A stretch of 5,666 nt of DNA from Methanobrevibacter sp. (GTDB lineage Archaea; Methanobacteriota; Methanobacteria; Methanobacteriales; Methanobacteriaceae), in NCBI GenBank assembly GCA_031289975.1, contig JAITOM010000263.1, positions 1-5,666 of the forward strand, read 5' to 3'. Below the pieces are notes generated by a model. That model was given only the letters and a program-made list of their open reading frames with translations, ran no database searches and was not told where the DNA came from. The first letter of the stretch is position 1. The number at the start of each line of letters is the position of its first letter. Shown here piece by piece: positions 1 through 5,666 of this stretch. The position numbers and the translations under genes were made by a program.

Positions 1-1
1 A

Positions 2-652
2 AAACTATTAGATAAAACTATTTGTTTGTATAAGGATTTTTTAAATATACAAATCCCAGAAAATATAAAAAATATTTTAGAACAAAATTTTGGTAAAAAT
101 ATAGAGTTTAAGATACATGCTAAAATAGAAGAGACAGAGAATCAAAAAGATAAGGATGTTTTATCTTTAAAAACTTTGGAAACTATTATGGCTTACTTAA
201 AGCCAGAAAAAAAGAAGGATTTTATTGAAAACTTTGCTAATCCCAAAAAAACATTTTTTGGCTGGCTCAAGGATGGAGTTGCTGATTTAAAAGATGCATT
301 ATTTTCCCTAGTAAAGGAAGGTTATTATAAAACTGTTGCTAGTGATATTGATCAATTATCAAGGGATACAGAGTTTAAAAAAGCAATTAAAAAACTTATT
401 AGTAGTATTCCATTAATAGAAGAAGTAGATAATTTTAAAAATTATCAAAAACTTTTAAAAGAATTTGCAGCAATAGAAGAAAGTGAAATTGATGGTGTTG
501 ATATTGCTAAAATAAAAAAATTAGAGGAAGCAAGAGAAAAGGCTTTTAGCAAAACTGAAGAATTAAAAATAGAGACACATTTAAATGACAAAGGTAATCT
601 ACAATTAGATATTATCAAAAAAATTTCCAACTCAAATGAAGAAATTTACTAG
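2..652 (+). CDS. 3' part of a helical protein of unknown function; possibly the upstream half of the SecA/OTU giant gene
   Basis: The frame is open to the left edge of the window with no stop, so the true start lies outside. The TTG at 26 is only the first permissible start inside the window and should not be taken as the real one. About 216 codons are visible, ending at TAG 650-652. The sequence is rich in Lys, Glu, Ile and Leu and looks mainly alpha-helical. It has one short aromatic patch (FFGWLKDG, near 256-279) and no signal peptide or membrane segment. I recognise no domain. It overlaps the downstream frame by 17 bases, and the downstream ATG has no ribosome binding site. A run of seven A at 617-623 lies in the region open in both frames. 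Its charged helical character resembles the N-terminus of the downstream protein. It may be the N-terminal part of that protein separated by a frameshift, or a distinct, translationally coupled gene. The sequence alone does not decide. Confidence 0.7.
   Translation, partial: KLLDKTICLYKDFLNIQIPENIKNILEQNFGKNIEFKIHAKIEETENQKDKDVLSLKTLETIMAYLKPEKKKDFIENFANPKKTFFGWLKDGVADLKDALFSLVKEGYYKTVASDIDQLSRDTEFKKAIKKLISSIPLIEEVDNFKNYQKLLKEFAAIEESEIDGVDIAKIKKLEEAREKAFSKTEELKIETHLNDKGNLQLDIIKKISNSNEEIY
609..652 (+). other. Junction of two overlapping frames with an A7 tract; candidate frameshift or slippage site
   Basis: The upstream frame stops at 650-652, and the downstream frame is open from 609 (TAG at 606-608 closes it upstream). 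Any change of frame must therefore occur between 609 and 649. A run of seven A lies at 617-623 in that interval. Removing one A from the run, or one T from the run at 645-647, would join the frames into a single protein. No Shine-Dalgarno precedes ATG 636; the 20 bases before it are A-rich with no purine-rich GGAG-like core. The site could be a mutation, a sequencing homopolymer error, or a transcriptional slippage site. Confidence 0.5.
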
Positions 653-3600
653 AATTGTTGAGCCACTTACAAGATCTAAAGTGGATAACAAGTTAGATAA
701 AATGCTTGAAGAGATTAGTATAAAATTAGATATTGAGTACAAGAAGTTAAAAAGTTTTTTTAAGGTTAGAGAAGAAAAAGAACAAGATGATGATTATACT
801 ATTTCTAGTATCAGAAATATTGAAGAAGTTATCACTGTTTTACCAAATCCTAAACCTAAAGTTACTAGCTTGATAAATACGAATAAACCATTTAAGCAAT
901 TATTATCAGAGACAAGTGTAGAAGAGTCAGATATTTTAGATGTTATTAAATCTTTAGAGGAAGGTTATGATAAAGTTAAATGGTTTTACGAATTGTGGGG
1001 AGATAAGGACGCTTTAGCAATTAACGAATGGGCGGTGTCCAAGAAAGGACAGCTAAGCGATTCTGAAGTTTATGAAGCATTAGCTATAATGGATAGAGCT
1101 AATGAGTTAGTGACGGGATGGCACAGACTTCGTGACACTCAGGTTTTATCTGTACTTACATTTTTACAACAAAAAGAGAAAGGTCAGTTATCTCAAATTC
1201 AAACAGGAGAAGGAAAAACTACTATTGTATCAATACTTGCGGCCATTAAGGCTTTGCAAGGTAAAACTGTAGATGTTATTACTAGTAATCCTGTTTTAGC
1301 ATCTGATGGAATTAAAGATAAACAACTTTTTTATGACTTATTAAGTTTGAGTGCTACAACAAACAATTTGGATGAAAACTATAAGAGTGGTGAAAGAGAA
1401 TGTTATAAGGCTGATATTGTATACGGCAGTATTGGTAATTTTCAGTTTGACTATTTAAAAGACTCGTTTTTGGGTCTTAAAACACGTGCCGGTAGATTAT
1501 TCGAGTGCATTATTCTTGATGAAGTAGATAGTATGATTATCGACAATGCAAGTCATATTGCTAAATTGTCTGGACCATTGCCTGGCATGGAAAGTTTTAA
1601 ATATGTTTATATAAAGATATGGCAAGAACTCCATAAAGCAGAAGAAAGCATTGTACAAGAGTTTCAAAAAAAATTAAAAGAAAAAGCTCAAGAATTAGAA
1701 TTACAAAAATTATCGGATAGTGACGCTCAACTGTTATACAAGGGATTTGAGAATGAATTAAAAGATTCAATAGTTCAAAAAATCACAGATTATATTAAAT
1801 TGGCTAATCCAACGAAAATTGATATTATTCCTTCACATATTCAAGAATATGCTGATAACTCACTAGATAGATGGATCAATAGTGCTATTGATGCAAAATT
1901 TAATCACCATGAAGACGAACAATATGTTATTCGCATCAATAAAAATGGAGAAGAAGTAGTTCAACCAGTTGATTATGCAAATACAGGTATTACTTTAAAG
2001 AATACTATATGGCAATATGGTCTTCATCAATTTTTACAACTAAAACATAACTTACATTTAACTTCTGAAAGTTTAACTAGTTGTTTCATTTCTAATCTCA
2101 GTTACATTAATAAATATGGTGGTAGGATATTCGGTCTTACAGGCACTTTGGGTTCTAAAACAGAACAAGAATTATTATCTTCGATTTATAATGTGGGTTA
2201 TGCAACAATCCCAACTTATAAAGAAAAGAAATTTAATGAAATTGATGGTGAGGTTGTTGATGATGAAATCTTTAGTGAGAAAGTTGCAGATGATACTATA
2301 TCTAAAGTAAATAATGGTCGATCTTCTTTAATTATTTGTGAAACAATAAAAGATGCAAAAATAATACAGGAAGCATTAAAAAGAAAAAATAAAGATATCA
2401 TTATCAAAACTTTTTTTGATGAAGAAAACTCTCATGTTACTGAAGAAGCGATAAAACTTGGTGAAGTAGTTATAGCCACCAATATTGCAGGTCGTGGTAC
2501 TGATTTACAAACTACACATGAACTAGAACAAAATGGTGGTTTACATGTATGTGTTGCTTTTTTACCTTGTAACAAAAGAGTAGAAGATCAAGCTTTTGGC
2601 AGAACAGCTCGTCAAGGTAATAATGGTACTGCTAAATTAATGATCAAGAAAAGTGAAGTTGAAAAGTTAGGTATTGAATCTGATAACTTTGAAAAAATAA
2701 AAAGGGTAAGAGATCTAAAAGAAGAGGAAAGAATCAAAGAAATTAAAGAAGTTAAGATACTAGAACTTAATTTTCAAGATAGATTATTTGAACATTTCTC
2801 CACTTTGTATAGAAAGTTAAAAAAGGAGAATCAAAGTGAAGGAGAGTATCAATATGCTTTAGATGATTTGAAAGAGTTTTGGGCTTTCTGGTTAGAGAAA
2901 AAGAATTTTAAAGGATTGGAATTAGCTAATAAAAGTCCAGAAAAAGAATTTAAAGATTTTGAATCTCAAGCATATGAGACAATTAAAGGGGAAATTAAAT
3001 TTAATCCATATTACAGTATACAACAAGCTGAACATTTCATTTTAAATGAAAAATTAGGTAAAGCAGAACAAGCCCTAAACCATGCTATTGCAGTAAGTAA
3101 AAATCCAGAAATATTACATAGTGCTTACATGAAACTTTTTGAAATTGCAATTGAAAAAGGCAGTGTGTTCACAGATAAATGTAAGAAAGCTATAGGAGAT
3201 GTTTTTATTGTGGAAAAAGTCAGAGTGTTCACAGATGAATGTAAGAAAGTTATAGGAGATGTTTTTATTCCTGCCATTATTATTTCTGCCATTGAACCTG
3301 ATAGGGAATATAAAGAAAATGCTAAAAAATATTTAAAACAAGCAAAAGAAGCCTTTAAGAAAGAACTAGATTACATTGAAGATCTTGTTGGAGCTGAAGA
3401 ATTTACAAATATTGTTAAAAGCAATGACAATAATGAATCACGAAACTTATTTATAAAGCACATAATTTCAAAACAGCAAGCTTTGATCCTTAATATGAAC
3501 CATGCAGACAGCTTACACCAGCAAATTGATAAGCATGAAGGTGGTATTTCTATAGGTGGTCGTATTTCTGATTATTTTTCTAATCTGAGACCACAAAATG

Positions 3601-5666
3601 ATCATGAAAATCAAATAAAAAATACTATTACTAATTCTGAATTATCTGAGCTAGCCGCTGTTGGTGCAAATACAACTTATGCTCTTAGAGAAGTGCATGA
3701 TGTTTGTCCAGAAATAGCTAAAGGAGCACAGATACAAATAGGAGGAGGAATTGCATTAATTGCCGCTGGAATCTGCTTTCCACCGGCACTGCCTGTAACA
3801 TCTGCAATCGGTGGAACAATGATTACAGAAGGGATATGTGATGTTGCAATTGAGTTGATTAACAAAAATAGTGACGGTAAGTTTCATAAAGAAGCTTATA
3901 TTAAGGGTAAAGTCATTAGTTATGGTGTATCCATTCTTACTATGGGAATTAATGCAGCTATGCAATGTCCTAAGATTTTAAATGCAGCAAAAAAAGCGTG
4001 CAGGTGGGTATCTGAAACATTACGCAAGTGTCCTTTTTTAAAAGGTACATGTGAATTTTTAGCAACCAACTTTGATAAACTTGGTGATTGGTTTGAGAAA
4101 ATGGAGACCATAGCTAAATTTAGCAATATGAGTAAAGTGGAAAAATTAAAATATGTTGATGATTTAAATAAATCCAAAGACTTAAAACAACTAAAATATT
4201 TAGGAAAAAATATAAAACAAATTCAAGATTTATTGAAAGAATTACAAAAAGTAGGTAAATTAACAGAATTAACTCATTTTGAAAAATGTATATCGACTTT
4301 GCAACAAGTGGCAATCAGTACTACTAAGAGTGTGACTAGAAGAGCTGTAGAGAATATAATAATGAGTAAAGTCGTTACTCCAGCACTTAGTTCATTAATG
4401 TCAGAATTAAAACCGATAATTAGAAAACATGTTGATAAATCTGTAAGAGAAAATATAGATCAAGAAAAATTGAAATCTGGCATTTACGAAGATATTCAAA
4501 ATATAATTAAAGAGATAAAAGAATGTATAGATTATGAAACTGTAAGAGATATTTTCAAAGATGCAGTCTTAGGAATAACCAAGCATTGTAGTAACTGGAG
4601 AGTTCAGTTGGGAGCTCTAGCAATTGATCAATGTATTTCTTGGAAAGAAGTTTATAATTATGCTAAAGATTTATGTAAAAAAATAAATGATAAGTTAAAA
4701 TCTACTGGTAAATCTACAAATCAAAATATTGATGAACTTATAAATCAACTAATTGAACAACTATCAGAAGAGATGTATGCCCAGGTTGTGAGCACTACAA
4801 TAAAAACATGTGAGGATGTTTATTCTGTAGGAAGATCAGCATACAGAAATTATACACAAGAGAAACAAGAAGAAGCACAGTGCCTTGAAATAAATAAAGA
4901 TTTTAAAGAAGGTGGACAAGCAGGACAGGAGCAAGCTAAAGCCTTAAGCGATGTAATAAAAAGACCTATTCATATTTGTGAAGCAAATGGTAACATAGTT
5001 ATTGTAGGAGAACAATATTTAGGTGATCCTATAAAAGTTAATTATTTTCCTCCAGATGAAAAATATCCTACAGGACATTATGTCCCTATCGGTCAGGGTA
5101 AAGATTGGTCTTCTGATAATAAGAGTAAAATTAAAAACAATTGTCTTTTTGAATCTGTTGGATCACAAATTCAAAAAGATCCAATTGAATTAAGAGAAAA
5201 AACTAGAAAACAAATAGAATATGACCCAGCACGTTATATAGCTCCTTATGTTCATGATGTATTTGGAACACAGGTATTATTAGAGGGTGGAAGAAGAAGT
5301 CAACCTATTTCAAAAGATCATTACCAATCACATGAAGGTAGAATAAAAGTAGCAACAGAACACAAACCTGTTCTTGCAAAATTACGTAACGTCCTTAATG
5401 AGTATAAGAAAAAAGACGAGCAATTTTCTCTTAAGAATAAGAGTGAACAATCACGGTATATGAGACGTAGCAAGTCTATGCCTCAGTTTGGTACTAATCC
5501 TGGAAAAGAAGAAATGATGATGGGAGTATTGAATGTAAAATTTGCTGATGGTAAACAATTAAAACTTGCAACTGTATCTGGAGATGACCCCTTTTCTACT
5601 ACAGCATCTGTTCATGATAACAATGGTCTAACCTGTACTCTAAAACCAAATCCCTTGAAATGGAAA
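636..5666 (+). CDS. Giant multidomain protein: SecA-like DEAD motor, TPR-like region, hydrophobic segment, permuted OTU-like protease (3' end beyond window)
   Basis: One frame of 1677 codons runs from ATG 636 to the last base without a stop, so the C-terminus is missing. The frame is open from 609 and ATG 636 is its first start; no Shine-Dalgarno precedes it, so the true start may lie in the upstream frame. Domains seen, by residue: 1-158 charged helical; 159-672 SecA-type NBD1/NBD2 with Walker A QTGEGKTT (189-196), DEVDSM (295-300), GLTGTLG (500-506), NIAGRGTD (616-623) and GRTARQG (655-661); 790-838 and about 892-910 TPR-like helices; 1033-1075 Gly-rich hydrophobic; 1443-1510 OTU-like RPIHI, GHY and NNCLFESV motifs. 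Housekeeping SecA is about 800-900 residues and lacks these extensions, and the SecA C-terminal wing/scaffold signatures are not evident here. The combination suggests an ATP-driven effector or toxin-like protein that may act on ubiquitin in a eukaryotic cell. From memory, similar SecA-like giant proteins occur in animal and symbiont genomes. The architecture is clear; the function is inferred. Confidence 0.9.
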   Translation, partial: MKKFTRIVEPLTRSKVDNKLDKMLEEISIKLDIEYKKLKSFFKVREEKEQDDDYTISSIRNIEEVITVLPNPKPKVTSLINTNKPFKQLLSETSVEESDILDVIKSLEEGYDKVKWFYELWGDKDALAINEWAVSKKGQLSDSEVYEALAIMDRANELVTGWHRLRDTQVLSVLTFLQQKEKGQLSQIQTGEGKTTIVSILAAIKALQGKTVDVITSNPVLASDGIKDKQLFYDLLSLSATTNNLDENYKSGERECYKADIVYGSIGNFQFDYLKDSFLGLKTRAGRLFECIILDEVDSMIIDNASHIAKLSGPLPGMESFKYVYIKIWQELHKAEESIVQEFQKKLKEKAQELELQKLSDSDAQLLYKGFENELKDSIVQKITDYIKLANPTKIDIIPSHIQEYADNSLDRWINSAIDAKFNHHEDEQYVIRINKNGEEVVQPVDYANTGITLKNTIWQYGLHQFLQLKHNLHLTSESLTSCFISNLSYINKYGGRIFGLTGTLGSKTEQELLSSIYNVGYATIPTYKEKKFNEIDGEVVDDEIFSEKVADDTISKVNNGRSSLIICETIKDAKIIQEALKRKNKDIIIKTFFDEENSHVTEEAIKLGEVVIATNIAGRGTDLQTTHELEQNGGLHVCVAFLPCNKRVEDQAFGRTARQGNNGTAKLMIKKSEVEKLGIESDNFEKIKRVRDLKEEERIKEIKEVKILELNFQDRLFEHFSTLYRKLKKENQSEGEYQYALDDLKEFWAFWLEKKNFKGLELANKSPEKEFKDFESQAYETIKGEIKFNPYYSIQQAEHFILNEKLGKAEQALNHAIAVSKNPEILHSAYMKLFEIAIEKGSVFTDKCKKAIGDVFIVEKVRVFTDECKKVIGDVFIPAIIISAIEPDREYKENAKKYLKQAKEAFKKELDYIEDLVGAEEFTNIVKSNDNNESRNLFIKHIISKQQALILNMNHADSLHQQIDKHEGGISIGGRISDYFSNLRPQNDHENQIKNTITNSELSELAAVGANTTYALREVHDVCPEIAKGAQIQIGGGIALIAAGICFPPALPVTSAIGGTMITEGICDVAIELINKNSDGKFHKEAYIKGKVISYGVSILTMGINAAMQCPKILNAAKKACRWVSETLRKCPFLKGTCEFLATNFDKLGDWFEKMETIAKFSNMSKVEKLKYVDDLNKSKDLKQLKYLGKNIKQIQDLLKELQKVGKLTELTHFEKCISTLQQVAISTTKSVTRRAVENIIMSKVVTPALSSLMSELKPIIRKHVDKSVRENIDQEKLKSGIYEDIQNIIKEIKECIDYETVRDIFKDAVLGITKHCSNWRVQLGALAIDQCISWKEVYNYAKDLCKKINDKLKSTGKSTNQNIDELINQLIEQLSEEMYAQVVSTTIKTCEDVYSVGRSAYRNYTQEKQEEAQCLEINKDFKEGGQAGQEQAKALSDVIKRPIHICEANGNIVIVGEQYLGDPIKVNYFPPDEKYPTGHYVPIGQGKDWSSDNKSKIKNNCLFESVGSQIQKDPIELREKTRKQIEYDPARYIAPYVHDVFGTQVLLEGGRRSQPISKDHYQSHEGRIKVATEHKPVLAKLRNVLNEYKKKDEQFSLKNKSEQSRYMRRSKSMPQFGTNPGKEEMMMGVLNVKFADGKQLKLATVSGDDPFSTTASVHDNNGLTCTLKPNPLKWK
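1110..2651 (+). other. SecA-type DEAD/helicase motor domain (within the giant CDS, aa about 159-672)
   Basis: All SecA ATPase motifs are present in the right order. Gln169 sits in RLRDTQ where SecA has its adenine-contacting Q motif. Next come Walker A QTGEGKTT, the VYGSIGNFQFDYLKD stretch at 262 (SecA: YGTNNEFGFDYLRD), Walker B DEVDSMIID (SecA: DEVDSILID), then WQYGLHQFLQLKH near aa 460 (SecA: GLHQAIEAKE). GLTGTLG, NIAGRGTD and GRTARQG follow, the last two carrying the arginines of motifs V and VI. About 205 residues separate DEVD from GLTGT, leaving room for a divergent cross-linking-domain-like insert. The core should bind and hydrolyse ATP. The region after GRTARQG does not look like the SecA helical scaffold or HSD, and no Cys-rich SecB-binding tail is seen. 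A role as the general Sec motor is therefore unlikely; threading or remodelling of a polypeptide is a guess. Confidence 0.9.
3003..3370 (+). other. TPR-like helical region of the giant CDS (aa about 790-911)
   Basis: Residues 790-838 begin NPYYSIQQAEHF and continue with LGKAEQALNHAIAVSKNPE. This has the TPR-style pattern of a small residue, AEQAL, then a helix ending near NP. A second fragment at about 892-910 (YKENAKKYLKQAKEAFKKEL) has the same helical hairpin flavour. The 60-bp tandem duplication lies between them. Such helical repeats usually serve protein-protein contact. The match is by eye to a degenerate consensus, so the TPR assignment is tentative; plain amphipathic helices are the alternative. 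Confidence 0.4.
3151..3270 (+). repeat. Two-copy in-frame 60-bp tandem duplication
   Basis: Bases 3151-3210 and 3211-3270 align without gaps with 6 mismatches in 60 (90% identity). The period is exactly 60, so the reading frame is kept and the protein gains a second copy of a 20-residue unit (aa 839-858 and 859-878; core VFTDxCKKxIGDVFI). Fifteen of 20 residues are identical. The similarity stops sharply on both sides. This points to a fairly recent local duplication inside the TPR-like region. Confidence 0.95.
3732..3860 (+). other. Gly-rich hydrophobic segment, possible membrane-inserting hairpin (aa 1033-1075)
   Basis: Residues 1033-1075 begin IQIGGGIALIAAGICF, continue with PPALPVTSAIGGTMITEG and end DVAIELI. 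Apart from the C-terminal ITEGICD turn the stretch is almost free of charge, is rich in Gly, Ala and Ile, and has a central PPALP that could be the turn of a two-pass hairpin. The flanks are charged. It could be a membrane insertion element of a toxin-like protein or a buried helical hairpin. From memory, a similar Gly-rich stretch ending in ITEG-S/C-D is found in eukaryotic SecA-like giant proteins, which suggests a conserved family element. Membrane insertion is not shown. Confidence 0.5.
4890..5297 (+). other. Circularly permuted OTU-like cysteine protease (deubiquitinase-like) module, aa about 1419-1554
   Basis: Classical OTU proteases run Cys motif (DGNCLF), then a GG-helix-RPI strand, then a C-terminal HY. 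Here the order is GGQAGQEQAKALSDVIKRP (from aa 1426), RPIHI (1443-1447), a strand-rich stretch with GDPIKV, GHYVP with candidate catalytic His1481, and only then KNNCLFESVGSQI with candidate catalytic Cys1503. A helix DPIELREKTRKQIEY follows, as it does after the Cys in classical OTUs. The pieces are all there but the Cys-bearing half has moved to the C-terminal side. The Asp of the usual DGNC is Lys here and HYD/HYN is HYV, so the third catalytic residue is not obvious. The expected activity is cleavage of ubiquitin or a ubiquitin-like protein in a eukaryotic host; this is inference from family membership. Confidence 0.75.
5526..5666 (+). other. Beginning of a further C-terminal domain, cut by the window edge (aa 1631-1677)
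   Basis: After a basic, low-complexity linker (about aa 1592-1622, with SRYMRRSKSMPQFG) the sequence turns to alternating strands, VLNVKFADGKQLKLATVSG, followed by a polar loop and TCTLKP. This looks like a beta-hairpin opening a new folded domain. In toxin-like giant proteins the C-terminal end often holds the variable effector activity, but only 47 residues are visible and none identifies the domain. Confidence 0.3.

Noticed and set aside
26..28. TTG at 26 as the start of the first gene
   Set aside because: The frame is open to the left edge with sense codons upstream, and there is no visible ribosome binding site. The gene most likely starts before the window.
445..630. Minus-strand open frame of 61 codons
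   Set aside because: It lies antisense to the first coding frame, with a Ser/Leu/Phe-rich translation typical of the reverse of an AT-rich Lys/Glu gene, and there is no start signal.
2116..2407. Short open frames on both strands inside the SecA-like domain
   Set aside because: They overlap the strongly conserved GLTGTLG region of the long frame and give low-complexity translations; they are shadows of the real gene.
3677..4314. Cluster of four minus-strand open frames
   Set aside because: They overlap each other and the continuous plus-strand frame, and their Cys/His/Leu/Ile-rich translations show no domain. They arise as the complement of the hydrophobic and Lys-rich regions.
636..5666. 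Housekeeping preprotein translocase subunit SecA
   Set aside because: The motor motifs match, but the protein is already about twice the usual length, lacks a recognisable SecA scaffold and C-terminal tail, and carries an OTU-like module.
636..5666. Ankyrin or latrotoxin-type repeats, as in other symbiont giant toxins
   Set aside because: No ankyrin GxTPLHxA pattern is present. The only repeat is the 60-bp duplication and a weak TPR-like stretch.
1..5666. Promoters, terminators, tRNA/rRNA genes, CRISPR arrays or insertion-sequence ends
   Set aside because: The window is coding from edge to edge, and no hairpin-T-run, array periodicity, terminal inverted repeat or RNA gene signature was seen. 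AT-rich hexamers resembling -10 boxes are too common here to mean anything.

Overview
The window is almost entirely coding on the + strand. It is AT-rich, with A/T-ending codons and AGA preferred for arginine. In the long reading frame every Trp is TGG and no in-frame TGA, TAA or TAG occurs, so the standard/bacterial code (table 11) fits. That argues against a TGA=Trp mollicute such as Spiroplasma and against a ciliate-type code. The composition, a giant multidomain protein and eukaryote-interaction domains suggest an accessory region of an intracellular or arthropod-associated symbiont, for example of the Rickettsiales. This is inference. A eukaryotic scaffold carrying a transferred intronless gene cannot be excluded, because similar SecA-like giant proteins are, from memory, also annotated in animal genomes.

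Layout: (1) Positions 2-652 are the 3' part of an open frame that enters from the left edge and encodes a charged, mostly helical sequence with no recognised domain. (2) Positions 636-5666 are one uninterrupted frame of 1677 codons that leaves the right edge without a stop. It overlaps the first frame by 17 bases, has no Shine-Dalgarno before its first ATG, and the overlap of the two open frames (609-649) contains a run of seven A. The two frames may therefore be one gene split by a one-base frameshift, or one rejoined by slippage.

The long protein reads, in order: a helical N-terminus (about aa 1-158); a complete SecA-type DEAD motor core (about aa 159-672); a helical, partly TPR-like region holding an in-frame 60-bp tandem duplication (about aa 673-910); a Gly-rich hydrophobic segment (about aa 1033-1075); a small cysteine cluster (aa 1111-1139); a long charged helical stretch; and an OTU-like cysteine protease module. 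In that module the RPI-strand and His motif come BEFORE the Cys motif, so it looks circularly permuted. A further beta-rich segment starts just before the window ends.

Taken together this looks like a giant effector or toxin-like protein combining a SecA-type ATPase, a possible membrane segment and a deubiquitinase-like protease. It does not look like a housekeeping preprotein translocase. No RNA genes, CRISPR arrays, insertion sequences, promoters or terminators were recognised, and there is no non-coding stretch of any size.
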